From contig NZ_CP026948.1 of assembly GCF_003070865.1 (NCBI RefSeq), positions 1 through 64,000 of the forward strand: a stretch of 64,000 nucleotides of DNA, read 5' to 3'. Numbering within the stretch: the first letter of the stretch is position 1; each line of letters starts with the position of its first letter. The DNA is from Corynebacterium liangguodongii (lineage in GTDB: Bacteria > Actinomycetota > Actinomycetes > Mycobacteriales > Mycobacteriaceae). The position numbers and the translations under genes were made by a program. The notes beneath the pieces were generated by a model. That model had not been told where the DNA came from, ran no database searches, and was given only the letters and a program-made list of their open reading frames with translations. Shown here one piece after another: positions 56,301-64,000 of the stretch.

Positions 56301-57908
56301 GTGCGGGATGACACCTCCGGCGCCGTCGCCGACTACATCGAAGCGCTGCGCCAGGCGGACCCCGACAAGCTCGGCCTGGCGCTGTGTACGACCTCCGGCC
56401 ACCTCTACTCGGTGGGGGACGATGATTACGAGTTCTCCATCCAGTCCATCTCCAAGCCCTTCGCCTACGCGCTGGCGCTCGAGGAAAACGGCCCCCGGGC
56501 CGTGCACAAGGTCGTCGGGGTGGAGCCCTCGGGGGACGCGTTTAACGCGATCTCGCTCGATAGCGAGACTAACCGCCCCTCCAACCCGATGATCAACGCC
56601 GGGGCGCTGGCGGTCAACCAGCTCATTAACGGCTCAAACTCTTCGGTGGAGGACCGCGTGGAGAAGATCCGGGCGTTCTTCTCCGAACTCGCCGGCCGCG
56701 AGCTCTCCATCGACGAGGCGATCGTGGACAACGAGCTCTCCTCCGCCCACCGCAACCTCGCCATCGCGCACCTGTTGTGCGAATTCGGCATGGTGCAAGA
56801 CAGCCCGGAGGACGCGGTGAACTCCTACACGCAGCAGTGCGCGATCCAGGTCACGGTGAAGGATTTGGCGGTCATGGCGGCCACGCTTGCCGGCGGCGGG
56901 GTGCAGCCGGTGACCGGCAAGCGCGTGGTCTCCGCGGAGGCGGCGCGCGTGACCCAGGCGGTGATGACGTCCGCGGGCATGTACGACGGGTCGGGGCGCT
57001 GGATGGTCAACGTCGGCATCCCCGCCAAGTCAGGGGTTTCCGGCGGGTTGATCGGCACCATGCCAGGCCAGCTCGGGATCGCCTCGTTGAGCCCACGGCT
57101 TAACGACAGGGGAAATTCGGTGCGCGGTGTGAAGCTCTTCCGGGAACTCTCCTCGGCCCTCGGGCTCAACCTCATGGGGTCCGATTACTACCTCGCCCCG
57201 GGAATCAAGTCGGTCACCCGCAAGGGCTCGGCGAACGTGGTTGCGCTGCAGGGCATGATCAACTTCACCGCGGTGGAGAAGATCCTCTACGAGCTCGCTG
57301 AACGCAACCTTTCTCAGCGCGATCTCGTGCTCGACGTCTCGCACGTCACCGCGTTTAACAAGGCCGGGCGTTTGCTGATTAAGGAGGGGATCCGGCACAT
57401 CCGCGACCAGGGCGTTAGCGTCTCCATCTATGACCCGGATTCGGCACTGCCCGACTATGAGTTCTCCGACGGCACCCGGTTCGAGGCGGTGAAGGACTTC
57501 ACGCACTCGTTTACTATCGACGCGCCCCGCGAGCAGGTCTTCGACGCGATCTGCCGCCCCGACCAGTGGTGGAACGAGGAGATCGAGGGGGCCGAAGGCG
57601 CGGCCGGGGAGCCTGGCGGCGGGTTCCGCGTCGACACCGAGGACAGCTGCGCCGAGGTCACCGTGGCTGAGGCGGTTCAAGGAGATCGGCTGGTGTGGCG
57701 CATCGAGCCGACCGGGGACGAGCGCGAGGACAGCGAGTGGAGCGACACCGACATCGTCTTCGACCTCGAGGAAGGCGAGAGCGGGAGCACGCGGGTGAAG
57801 TTCACCCACCGCGGCATGCACGAGGGGGAGGAGGGCTACGAGAGCTTTGCCGAGGAATGGCGCAGGCGTTTAAAGGACAAGCTCGAACCGCTGATCAAGC
57901 GGGGTTAG
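56301..57908 (+). CDS. glsA: Glutaminase A fused to STAS and SRPBCC domains
   Basis: Glutaminase hydrolyses glutamine to glutamate and ammonia. Residues 1-290 match the serine-dependent GlsA fold: FSIQSISKPFAYALALEEN (nucleophile Ser in SxxK), NPMINAGALA and SGVSGGLIGT. Residues about 305-400 form a STAS domain (LVLDVSHVTAFNKAGRLL). Residues about 400-535 form an SRPBCC/AHSA1-like domain (FTIDAPREQVFDAICRPDQW, later SWSD-like acidic strands and FAEEWRRRLKDKLEPL). Glutaminase-STAS fusions are known in actinobacteria; the extra SRPBCC part is unusual. GTG 56301 is the first usable start, but the frame upstream to 56247 also reads like the family N-terminus (TPVPEYLEQLLESV) with no start codon. 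The stop overlaps the convergent TetR gene by 14 bases. Confidence 0.88.
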   Translation: MRDDTSGAVADYIEALRQADPDKLGLALCTTSGHLYSVGDDDYEFSIQSISKPFAYALALEENGPRAVHKVVGVEPSGDAFNAISLDSETNRPSNPMINAGALAVNQLINGSNSSVEDRVEKIRAFFSELAGRELSIDEAIVDNELSSAHRNLAIAHLLCEFGMVQDSPEDAVNSYTQQCAIQVTVKDLAVMAATLAGGGVQPVTGKRVVSAEAARVTQAVMTSAGMYDGSGRWMVNVGIPAKSGVSGGLIGTMPGQLGIASLSPRLNDRGNSVRGVKLFRELSSALGLNLMGSDYYLAPGIKSVTRKGSANVVALQGMINFTAVEKILYELAERNLSQRDLVLDVSHVTAFNKAGRLLIKEGIRHIRDQGVSVSIYDPDSALPDYEFSDGTRFEAVKDFTHSFTIDAPREQVFDAICRPDQWWNEEIEGAEGAAGEPGGGFRVDTEDSCAEVTVAEAVQGDRLVWRIEPTGDEREDSEWSDTDIVFDLEEGESGSTRVKFTHRGMHEGEEGYESFAEEWRRRLKDKLEPLIKRG

Positions 57909-58488
57909 GCCCGGCCAGCGCTCCCGTGAGCGCTCCGGAGGCGGTGGCGATGATCAGCCCGCGCTGGTCGCCCGGGCAGCCCTCGTCGACCCAGTCGAGG
58001 CAGATTGCGTCGAGGAAACCGAGGAAGCCGGAGACGGCACGGGTACCCGCAGCGTCGTCTATCGAGAGCGATTCGCGGAGTTCCTCGATGCAGACGTCGC
58101 GCTGCGCAATGCGGAAGTTGATCGTCTCGGTGGGCTCCTCCCCGCCGCGCCGACCGGCGGCCCAGATCAGCGGGCTGGCCGCAATGTAGTCAAGGTAGAT
58201 TTCCAGTGTCTGTGTGAGGAGCTCGTTGCGAGAGGCCCGGGGGTGGGCTTGAAGCGCGGCGCGCAAAGCGCTGGCCAGGGAGCGGCTGCTGTCCTCAAGG
58301 AACGCGGTGTAGAGCCCGGATTTGGAGCCGAAGTAGTGGAAGATGAGTCCTTGGGACGCGCCGCACGTTTCGGCGATATGCTGTGTGGAGGCGTCTGAGT
58401 ACGGGGTGGTGGAGAAGACGTGGCGGGCGGCGGCGAGGATCTCCTCGCGTCGCTCGGCCACTCCGAGCCGCCGGCGTTGATGTGGCAT
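57895..58488 (-). CDS. TetR-family transcriptional regulator
   Basis: This 197-residue protein has the TetR helix-turn-helix (about 10-60: RREEILAAARHVFSTT, then STQHIAETCGASQGLIFHYF) and a helical ligand domain. It is divergent from the GH13 enzyme gene with only 45 bases between them, where a palindrome (58505-58525) probably is its operator. ATG 58488 is preferred over 58500 because it gives the common MPHQRRRLG-type start. The end overlaps the glutaminase gene. The ligand is unknown; the arrangement suggests control of the neighbouring enzyme and of itself. Confidence 0.85.
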   Translation of the reverse strand: MPHQRRRLGVAERREEILAAARHVFSTTPYSDASTQHIAETCGASQGLIFHYFGSKSGLYTAFLEDSSRSLASALRAALQAHPRASRNELLTQTLEIYLDYIAASPLIWAAGRRGGEEPTETINFRIAQRDVCIEELRESLSIDDAAGTRAVSGFLGFLDAICLDWVDEGCPGDQRGLIIATASGALTGALAGPNPA

Positions 58489-58504
58489 GAGGCCCAGCAT
58501 AGCA

Positions 58505-58525
58505 TTGTTGAATAAAGCTCAATAA
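58505..58525. promoter_or_regulatory. Operator-like palindrome of the TetR/GH13 pair
   Basis: TTGTTGA-N7-TCAATAA is a near-perfect inverted repeat (one mismatch in seven) centred in the 45-base gap between the divergent genes. It is the best operator candidate for the TetR protein. Confidence 0.6.
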
Positions 58526-58533
58526 GGAGTTTC

Positions 58534-59706
58534 ATGATCCAGGACACGATCTGGTGGCACGTCTACCCCCTCGGTGCGACCGGCGCGCCGGTCCGGGACC
58601 GCGCGGGTGACGACTCCGGTCACCGGCTGCGCCACCTCGGGCCCTGGCTTGACTACCTTGTCGAGCTCGGCTGCGACGGGCTGCTGCTGGGCCCGATCTT
58701 CGAGTCCGTCGGCCACGGCTACGACACGCTCGACCACTACCGCATCGACTCCCGCCTCGGCACGGACGAGGATGTCGAGTGGCTCATCGCCGAGTGCGAC
58801 TCTCGTGGCATCAAGGTCATGCTCGACGGGGTGTTCAACCACGTCGCGCGGACGCACCCTGCGGTCGGCCAAGGCCTGGCAGGAAGCACTAACTGGGAGG
58901 GCCACGAGGAGCTTGCCACCCTCCATCACGACGACGAGCGCGTGCGCGAGCTGGTCACCGACATCATGCTCCACTGGCTGCGCCGCGGGATCAGCGGCTG
59001 GCGCCTCGACGTCGCCTACGCGGTGCCCTCGGACTTCTGGGCGGACGTGCTCACGCGGGTCCGCGGGGAGTTCCCGGACGCCCTGATCCTCGGCGAGGTG
59101 ATCCACGGCGACTACGCGGGCATCGCCACCGCCGGGAAGATGGATTCGGTGACCCAATACGAGCTGTGGAAGGCCATCTGGTCCTCCCTGGTGGACGCGA
59201 ACTTCTTCGAGCTCGACCACGCCTTGGGGCGGCACCGCGCGATGCTGGCGGAGATTGTGCCCAACACGTTCATCGGCAACCACGACGTCGACCGGATCGC
59301 CTCGAAGGTCGGCCAGGCAAAGGCGGTGATCGCCGCCGCGCTGCTTTTCACCCTGCCGGGGATGCCGTCGATCTACTACGGCGACGAGCAGGGCTTCGAG
59401 GGACTGCGCACCGAGGGCTTCGAGGCCGACGACGCTGTGCGCACCGCACTGCCGGCCAGCCCGGACGAGCTCTCGCCCCTCGGGGGCTGGCTCTACACGC
59501 AGTACCAGGCGTTAATCGGGCTGCGCAGGCGCAACCCGTGGCTCACCCGCGCGGACCTCGAGGTGCGAGAAAAGACCAACGAGACCATCACCGTGCGCGT
59601 CTTCAACTCCGCCCAAGAGCTGCTTATCGACGCCTGCCTGGCCCCCACCCCCGGCGTGCGCGTCCACGCGGGTGGGGAGACCCTCTACGAATGGCACGCC
59701 TCCTAG
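58534..59706 (+). CDS. GH13 (alpha-amylase family) glycosidase
   Basis: This 390-residue protein has the GH13 barrel with the conserved regions: region I in MLDGVFNHV, region II GWRLDVAY with the catalytic Asp, region III LILGEVI with the acid Glu and region IV FIGNHDVDRI with the transition-state Asp. The N-terminus (WWHVYPLGATGAP) lacks a signal peptide, so the enzyme is cytoplasmic. It is smaller than most amylases. The ATG has AAGGAG upstream. Transcription is likely controlled by the adjacent divergent TetR regulator. Substrate (maltodextrin, trehalose or another alpha-glucan) is not clear from the sequence. Confidence 0.9.
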   Translation: MIQDTIWWHVYPLGATGAPVRDRAGDDSGHRLRHLGPWLDYLVELGCDGLLLGPIFESVGHGYDTLDHYRIDSRLGTDEDVEWLIAECDSRGIKVMLDGVFNHVARTHPAVGQGLAGSTNWEGHEELATLHHDDERVRELVTDIMLHWLRRGISGWRLDVAYAVPSDFWADVLTRVRGEFPDALILGEVIHGDYAGIATAGKMDSVTQYELWKAIWSSLVDANFFELDHALGRHRAMLAEIVPNTFIGNHDVDRIASKVGQAKAVIAAALLFTLPGMPSIYYGDEQGFEGLRTEGFEADDAVRTALPASPDELSPLGGWLYTQYQALIGLRRRNPWLTRADLEVREKTNETITVRVFNSAQELLIDACLAPTPGVRVHAGGETLYEWHAS

Positions 59707-59711
59707 GCAGA

Positions 59712-61043
59712 TCACACACCGAGGAAGCGGCGAATCAGGCTGCGGTAGGCCAGGGTGGTAAGCCTGACGTCCGCGACCTCAACGTACTCGTCGTGGGAGT
59801 GGAGCAGGTCGAGCACGCCGCCGAGCGTGCGCTGCCGTTCGTGGAGCGCGAAGCCGTAGCCCACCCCGCCCTTGCGGCGGGCGAACCGGAGGTCGGAGCC
59901 ACCGGCGGCGATGGTGGGCACGACGGGAACGCCGGGGAAGAACTCGTCGAAGGTCTCCACAATGGCCTCGTAGAGGGGCCCCTCGGTCGGGGAGACAGTG
60001 GCGTCTTCGGTGATGAGGTGTTCGATGGTGACGCGCTCGGCGAGGTCCCCGAGGGCGTCGCGAAGCATCTCGTCGATGCTCTCTTGGGTCTGCCCGGGCA
60101 GCGGGCGGATGTCGAGCTCGATGTGGGCCGTCGACGGCAACACGTTGATCGCCCCGCCGGCGTGCATCACCGTCGGGGCGATGGTGAGGTGGCTCATCGC
60201 GTGGGAGTAGCGGGCGAGGTCGCCCAGGGCGGAGTAGGAGGAGCCGTCGATAAGCGCGCGCTGCGTATCTTCGTCGAAGCGGAACGCGCGCACGTATCCC
60301 TCCCACAGCTCGTCCGAGGTCACCGGGGGTTCGATGGCGCACACGCGGCGCGCGACCTCGGCGATGAGGTCGACGGTGAGTTCGCGGCCGTAAGGGGTCG
60401 AACCGTGCCCGGCGTCGCCGTGAATGGTCAGCCTGCGCTGCGCCGCGCCCTTTTCGCCGACGACAACGACGAGCGCATCGCTGCCGTCGGCGACGGGCAG
60501 GTGGCTCCCACCCTCTTCGGAAAGGCAGTTCTTCCAGCTAAAGGCGTCGCCGGCGTGGCTGGCGAGCCACCCCGCCCCGAGTCCGCCCCGGGCCTCTTCG
60601 TCCGCGCAGCCCACAAACGTCAGCGTGCCCTTCGGGCGGTCCCCGCTTCTGGCAACGTCGCGGGTCGCTGCGGCCATGGCGGCGGTGATGTAGAGCATAT
60701 CGGTGGCGCCGCGGCCGTAGATCCGGCCGGCCTCTTCCTCCGCAGCGAAGGGATCGCGCGTCCACTTCGGCAGGTCGACGGGGACGACATCGGTGTGGCC
60801 GAGCAGGGTCAGCGGCTCGGCCTCCGGGTCTGTGCCCTCGATAGTAAAGGCGATAGACACCCGATTCGGGTGTGGCTCGAATCGGCGTACCTGAACGTCG
60901 GTGCCTGAGAAGAATTGCTCGAGCGTATCGGCGCTTTTCGCCTCGCCTCCGGAGTCGGCGGTAAGGTCGTTGACGCAGCCGTTGCGGACGAGCTGTTTAA
61001 GCAATGTGATGGCTGCTTCGTCAATGGGGGTGTCTTCTTGCAT
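59712..61043 (-). CDS. M20-family metallopeptidase
   Basis: This 443-residue protein has the M20 peptidase layout: a first zinc ligand in LTLLGHTDVVPVDL (His and the Asp of the site), a second in GRGATDML (Asp), a Glu pair in CADEEARGG (general base and ligand) and a dimerisation domain (about 190-320). A last His appears in GFALHERQRTLGG near the C-terminus. The family cleaves dipeptides, acylated amino acids or similar; the exact substrate is unknown. The protein is cytoplasmic. It is divergent from a TetR regulator, with a strong palindrome between the two, so induction by a substrate-like compound is likely. Confidence 0.9.
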   Translation of the reverse strand: MQEDTPIDEAAITLLKQLVRNGCVNDLTADSGGEAKSADTLEQFFSGTDVQVRRFEPHPNRVSIAFTIEGTDPEAEPLTLLGHTDVVPVDLPKWTRDPFAAEEEAGRIYGRGATDMLYITAAMAAATRDVARSGDRPKGTLTFVGCADEEARGGLGAGWLASHAGDAFSWKNCLSEEGGSHLPVADGSDALVVVVGEKGAAQRRLTIHGDAGHGSTPYGRELTVDLIAEVARRVCAIEPPVTSDELWEGYVRAFRFDEDTQRALIDGSSYSALGDLARYSHAMSHLTIAPTVMHAGGAINVLPSTAHIELDIRPLPGQTQESIDEMLRDALGDLAERVTIEHLITEDATVSPTEGPLYEAIVETFDEFFPGVPVVPTIAAGGSDLRFARRKGGVGYGFALHERQRTLGGVLDLLHSHDEYVEVADVRLTTLAYRSLIRRFLGV

Positions 61044-61078
61044 GCCGCAAAGTCTAGCGTTGGGGGTGGGCCAATTAG

Positions 61079-61108
61079 TTACATGCGACCTAGTGCATGT
61101 AAGGTCGC
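61079..61108. promoter_or_regulatory. Nested palindromes between M20 peptidase and TetR genes
   Basis: TTACATGC (61079-61086) is inverted as GCATGTAA (61095-61102) with 8 bases between, and GCGACCT (61085-61091) as AGGTCGC (61102-61108). The two perfect inverted repeats overlap. The site lies between the divergent genes and is the best operator candidate for the TetR protein. Confidence 0.7.
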
Positions 61109-61136
61109 CTCATACAAGACCGTGAAAGGTGTGGAT

Positions 61137-61727
61137 GTGGCAAGGCGTGAAACGAGTACTGATCCGAGGGCGGTAAGGACCCGCGAAACGTTGATCCAGT
61201 CAACGATTGATCTGCTGCGAGAGCACCGATCGGAGGACCTGTCGGTATCGCAAATTGTGAAGGTGGGGGGCTTGAGCCGCCAGGTGTTCTACGAGCACTT
61301 CGCGGACCGGGATGCCCTGCTGCTCGCGGCGGGTGAACAGATGGTTAACCCTGCACTGCAGTGGGCGGGTGAGGTTTCCCGAGGTGGCATCGGGCCCGAT
61401 CGTGCGGTCGAGCGCCTCTTCGAACTCATTGAACCCTACCGGAGCGCATTGAGCAATCTTTGCGACGGCCCGGTGCATTGGCGTCTGCACTCCTACGGCA
61501 TGAGCGAAGTCGAGCCGTTCCTGCGAGCAGAGCTCACCGAGGTGCTGAGTAAGGACGGGCAGGAAGTCTCCGAGAGCCACCTGAAGAACACCTCTCGCTT
61601 CATCTCCTGCGGTGTTATCGCCCAGTTCACTGATGCGATCCGGGAGGGGCGCAGCGCTGAGGACGCACGTCGAGTCATGCGGGAGATCCGCGAGACAATC
61701 AGCGTCGTCACGTACAAGACGCCGTAG
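61137..61727 (+). CDS. TetR-family transcriptional regulator
   Basis: This 196-residue protein has a TetR helix-turn-helix (about 10-55, TLIQSTIDLLREHRSEDLSV to VGGLSRQVFYEHFADRDAL) and a helical C-terminal part. GTG 61137 is preferred over 61131 since GAAAGG stands seven bases before it. It is divergent from the M20 peptidase, with nested perfect palindromes in the gap, and lies directly before bioB, whose own control region has different, BioQ-type sites. It is therefore probably not BioQ but the local regulator of the peptidase. The ligand is unknown. Confidence 0.8.
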   Translation: MARRETSTDPRAVRTRETLIQSTIDLLREHRSEDLSVSQIVKVGGLSRQVFYEHFADRDALLLAAGEQMVNPALQWAGEVSRGGIGPDRAVERLFELIEPYRSALSNLCDGPVHWRLHSYGMSEVEPFLRAELTEVLSKDGQEVSESHLKNTSRFISCGVIAQFTDAIREGRSAEDARRVMREIRETISVVTYKTP

Positions 61728-61743
61728 TCTCCCCCCGCGTCCT

Positions 61744-61756
61744 TGAACGCCGTTTA
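61744..61756. promoter_or_regulatory. BioQ-type operator, distal site of bioB
   Basis: TGAAC-GCC-GTTTA fits TGAAC-N3-GTTCA with one mismatch. It lies 45 bases before the bioB start, within the likely promoter. Confidence 0.65.
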
Positions 61757-61785
61757 AGTTTGTGAGAGAGTATCCTCATTCACAC

Positions 61786-61798
61786 TGAACGGAGTTCA
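61786..61798. promoter_or_regulatory. BioQ-type operator, proximal site of bioB
   Basis: TGAAC-GGA-GTTCA is a perfect palindrome, matching the TGAAC-N3-GTTCA type bound by the TetR-family biotin regulator BioQ in Corynebacterium. It lies three bases before ATG 61802 and includes the ribosome binding site (GGAG). Confidence 0.75.
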
Positions 61799-61801
61799 AG
61801 C

Positions 61802-62812
61802 ATGAGCGCAAGCATCCTCGATACCGCCCGCACCAAAGTTCTCGAGTGCGGCGAAGGCCTCAACGAGGCCGAGATCCTCGACGCCCTAAGCGTGCCCGAC
61901 GACGAGCTCACAGAGCTGCTCGAGCTCGCCCACCAGGTGCGCATCAAGTACTGCGGGGTGGAGGTGAGCCTCGAGGGGATCATCTCGCTGAAAACCGGCG
62001 GGTGCCCCGAGGACTGCCACTTCTGCTCCCAGTCAGGGCTTTTCGAATCCCCCGTGCGCGCCGTGACCCTCAACATCGAAGAGCTCGTTGAGGGCGCGCG
62101 CCAATCCGCCAAGATGGGCGCGAGCGAGTTCTGCATCGTCGCCGCCGTCAAGGGGCCCACAGAGCGGCTCCTCGACCAGGTGGCCGACGCGATCGAGGCG
62201 ATCAACGCCGAGGTGGAGATCTCTATTTCCGCCTCGCTCGGCATCCTTGACCGCGACCAGGCCCGCCGCCTGCGCGAGATGGGGGTGTCGCGCTACAACC
62301 ACAATTTCGAAACCGCCCGCTCCTTCTTCCCCAACGTCGTGACCACCCACACCTGGGAAGAGCGCAAGAACACCCTCGAGTACGTGCGCGCGGAGGGCAT
62401 GGAGGTCTGCTGCGGCGGCATTATCGGGCTCGGGGAGTCTTTAGCGCAGCGCGCCGAGTTCGCCGCCCAGCTCGCCGAGGTCTCTCCGCACGAGGTGCCG
62501 ATGAACTTCCTCGACCCGCGCCCCGGCACGCCGTTCGCGGATCGCCCGCTCGTGCCCCAGGGCGAGGCGCTGCGTGCCGTAGCGGCGTTCCGCCTAGCCA
62601 TGCCGACGGCGCAGATGCGCTTCGCTGGCGGCACTGAGCTCGCGCTTGGCGACGACGGCACAGAGCGCGGTCTCCTCGGCGGGGCCAACGCGATTATCGG
62701 CGGCAACTACCTCACCACTGCGGGCCGACCCATGGAGGCCGACCGCGACGCGATCGACCGCGTGACCAGCCTCGGTATGCCCACGGTCTACGACACGATC
62801 AAGGCGCTGTGA
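61802..62812 (+). CDS. bioB: Biotin synthase
   Basis: BioB is a radical-SAM enzyme that inserts sulfur into dethiobiotin to form biotin, the last step of the pathway. The 336-residue product has the radical-SAM Cys triad in [11 protein letters not shown], further conserved parts [36 protein letters not shown] and the auxiliary cluster residues in [11 protein letters not shown], and [13 protein letters not shown] precedes ATG 61802. Two BioQ-type operators stand in front, one over the ribosome binding site, so the gene is probably repressed when biotin is plentiful. It overlaps the next gene by four bases (GTGA). No other biotin genes are seen in the window. Confidence 0.97.
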   Translation: MSASILDTARTKVLECGEGLNEAEILDALSVPDDELTELLELAHQVRIKYCGVEVSLEGIISLKTGGCPEDCHFCSQSGLFESPVRAVTLNIEELVEGARQSAKMGASEFCIVAAVKGPTERLLDQVADAIEAINAEVEISISASLGILDRDQARRLREMGVSRYNHNFETARSFFPNVVTTHTWEERKNTLEYVRAEGMEVCCGGIIGLGESLAQRAEFAAQLAEVSPHEVPMNFLDPRPGTPFADRPLVPQGEALRAVAAFRLAMPTAQMRFAGGTELALGDDGTERGLLGGANAIIGGNYLTTAGRPMEADRDAIDRVTSLGMPTVYDTIKAL

Positions 62813-63012
62813 GGATCCCCGAGAGCACCGAGCTTGCCAGCGCCATCCTCTCCGGCGAGGCTGCCTTCAGCCACCCCGCCGGCCGGTCCTGGGATGTGCC
62901 CCGCATCTGCCCGCTCTGCGAGCGCCGCATGGTGGTCAAGCTCAACCCCGTCGGCTGGGAGGCCGCCTGCTCGCGCCACGGCCTCTTCCGTTCGGAGTGG
63001 CTGGAGCGTTAG
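62809..63012 (+). CDS. bsaP: Biotin synthase auxiliary protein BsaP
   Basis: This 67-residue protein starts with GTG overlapping the bioB stop (GTGA) and matches the small actinobacterial protein BsaP, reported to support biotin synthase. It carries CPLCERRM and a later CSRHG, giving three Cys and one His that can bind a metal or an iron-sulfur cluster. A Trp-rich end (SEWLER) closes the protein. The overlap with bioB and the shared BioQ control imply joint expression. The exact role, probably in the repair or supply of the BioB cluster, is taken from the family. Confidence 0.85.
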   Translation: MRIPESTELASAILSGEAAFSHPAGRSWDVPRICPLCERRMVVKLNPVGWEAACSRHGLFRSEWLER

Positions 63013-63120
63013 CGACCCTGAGTGACATCGGTTGCAGCGCTGCTGTCACCGTTGTCACTTTTCCCAGGTCGCATCGTGCAGGGGTGCATCTGATGTCACC
63101 GCCGCCTCGCCCACACAGCA

Positions 63121-63155
63121 AAAACCGCCGGCACCCGATAAGGTGCGGCGGTTTT
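63121..63155. terminator. Bidirectional terminator between bsaP and cspA
   Basis: AAAACCGCCGGCACC (63121-63135) pairs with GGTGCGGCGGTTTT (63142-63155) apart from one bulged base. The A and T runs on both ends allow it to serve the convergent bsaP and cspA genes. Confidence 0.8.
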
Positions 63156-63168
63156 CTCGGGCGTCGGA

Positions 63169-63372
63169 TTAGAGAGCGACGACCTGCTGGGCCTGCAGGC
63201 CCTTGGCGCCCTGGCCGATCTCGAACTCGACCTGCTGGTTCTCCTCAAGGTTGCGGTAGCCGCTGCCCTGGATCTCGGAGAAGTGGACGAAGACGTCCGC
63301 GGAGCCGTCGTTGGGAGCGATGAAGCCGAAGCCCTTGTCGCCGTTAAACCATTTCACAGTACCCTGTGTCAT
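63169..63372 (-). CDS. cspA: Cold-shock protein, CspA family
   Basis: This 67-residue protein is a single cold-shock domain that binds single-stranded RNA or DNA. The RNP1 motif KGFGFI and RNP2 motif VFVHF are present, with the usual start [17 protein letters not shown] lies eight bases before ATG 63372. The upstream 200 bases contain no gene and probably hold the promoter and a long 5' leader, as is usual for csp genes. A terminator downstream is shared with bsaP. Confidence 0.96.
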   Translation of the reverse strand: MTQGTVKWFNGDKGFGFIAPNDGSADVFVHFSEIQGSGYRNLEENQQVEFEIGQGAKGLQAQQVVAL

Positions 63373-63565
63373 ATCTGTACCTTCAAGTTTCTTCTGGTGA
63401 TGCTACGAGCGACAATATGATTCACTGCCACCGCGAGTCGAAAACGACCGTTAAATCTCTGCGAGCACGTGAATCAATGTGGTGTTTCAGTACTGTGCAA
63501 CAAATTGCGACTGCGCTCAAGCCTGTCACACCTTGGCCTAAGGCCCCGCATCGGGGGTGAAAAAC

Positions 63566-63579
63566 CAGCCCCGTGGCTG
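63566..63579 (-). terminator. Short terminator after the serine hydrolase
   Basis: On the minus strand CAGCC pairs with GGCTG around a four-base loop and is followed by GTTTTTC. It starts right at the stop codon of the partial hydrolase gene. Confidence 0.6.
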
Positions 63580-64000
63580 CTATAGTCCCAGCTCCTCGCC
63601 GAGGGCTGCCGCGAGTTGGTCGAGCGCGTCGGTGGTGTCGGTGAACGATCCCTCCGGGGAGCGTGATGCGATGGCGATGCCGAGCGGGGTGTCGTCGACA
63701 CGCACGAAGCCCATCTGGCGCGAGTGCCACGAGCCGTCGAGGCGGTCGCCGCTCCAGCCGCCCTTGAACGCGGTGCTCTCGAGTGTGCCTAGGCCCCAGC
63801 TCTGTTCTTCGGCAATGTTGCGCATTGCCACGATGACCTCGTTGTCTTCGTCGAGGGTCGATAAGTACCAGGCGTAGTGGGACGCGGCGGCGATTGGCCA
63901 GTTGGAGCGCCCGAAGGTGCGGTGGATGTCGATTGTGGATCCCGTTCGCGCGACGTCCTCGCTCACGCGGGAATCGGCGAGTACCCCATCGCCCTGGCCG
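63580..64000 (-). CDS. Partial serine hydrolase, beta-lactamase class A-like
   Basis: The frame is open from the window edge to a stop at 63580, so only the C-terminal 140 residues are seen. They contain a KGGW segment (STAFKGGWSGDRLDG) like the K-T/S-G motif of class A beta-lactamase-like proteins, followed by strands RQMGFVRVDD and LGIAIASRS. The nucleophile part lies outside the window. Such proteins in corynebacteria are often secreted and not true beta-lactamases. The first in-window start (GTG 63966) is probably internal. Confidence 0.6.
   Translation of the reverse strand, partial: GQGDGVLADSRVSEDVARTGSTIDIHRTFGRSNWPIAAASHYAWYLSTLDEDNEVIVAMRNIAEEQSWGLGTLESTAFKGGWSGDRLDGSWHSRQMGFVRVDDTPLGIAIASRSPEGSFTDTTDALDQLAAALGEELGL

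Noticed and set aside
61137..61727. Calling the TetR gene before bioB bioQ
   Set aside because: The gap before it carries a different palindrome (TTACATGC type), and the gene is paired with the M20 peptidase; the BioQ-type sites lie before bioB only.

Overview
The window reads as the replication-origin region of a high-GC Corynebacterium chromosome. It starts at dnaA and follows the order dnaA-dnaN-recF-dciA-gyrB, then gyrA-DUF3566-tRNA-Ile-tRNA-Ala, and later ppiase-rhomboid-crgA-pknB-pknA-pbpA-rodA-pstP-fhaB-fhaA-tRNA-Leu, which is typical of mycolic-acid Actinobacteria. Tiny porin-like peptides, a bioB-bsaP pair with BioQ-type operators, McbR-type operators and several apparently leaderless promoters also fit Corynebacterium. 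The species cannot be told from the sequence alone.

Layout. 1-7.5 kb: replication initiation and gyrase, with a DnaA-box-containing dnaA-dnaN spacer. 7.5-12.7 kb: a sulfur-scavenging module, with a ROK regulator (SsuR-like) divergent from an SsuD-like monooxygenase, a flavin reductase, an SfnG-type dimethylsulfone monooxygenase and an SfnB/DszC-type flavoprotein; both divergent promoters carry TAGAC-N6-GTCTA (McbR-type) sites. 12.8-16.2 kb: accessory genes (hydrolase, DUF6918, HNH endonuclease, a CopG/Doc-like toxin-antitoxin pair). 16.3-19.6 kb: gyrA, a DUF3566 protein and two tRNAs. 19.7-26.5 kb: a type I restriction-modification island (hsdM, a broken rhuM-fic gene, hsdS, hsdR) held between tRNA-Ala(TGC) and tRNA-Ala(CGC).

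26.6-34 kb: envelope and accessory genes (CAP-domain protein, DoxX, His-rich lipoprotein, a small secreted protein with a T7 tract before its signal peptide, a YhgE/Pip membrane protein with a degenerate ABC ATPase and a divergent TetR regulator). 34-37.4 kb: metF-metE. 37.4-38.4 kb: gene debris. 38.4-39.9 kb: cyclophilin, rhomboid and a spacer unusually rich in DnaA boxes. 39.9-51 kb: a secreted beta-rich protein, then crgA and the Ser/Thr kinase, phosphatase, FHA and elongation operon. 51-54.6 kb: a DUF1648/DUF5808 protein, a 27-residue membrane peptide, an ABC-ATPase stub, manA and two porin-like peptides. 54.6-64 kb: a GT-C-like membrane protein, a three-domain glutaminase, a GH13 enzyme with a TetR regulator, an M20 peptidase divergent from a TetR gene, bioB-bsaP, a cold-shock protein and the 3' part of a serine hydrolase.

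The best leads are the second DnaA-box cluster near 39.6-39.85 kb, the 12-bp tandem repeats in the hsdS spacer, the decayed RhuM-Fic gene inside the restriction operon, the Doc-like toxin lacking the Fic catalytic motif, the glutaminase-STAS-SRPBCC fusion, the paired McbR-type operators, the near-perfect BioQ sites, and several small peptides easily missed by automatic annotation.
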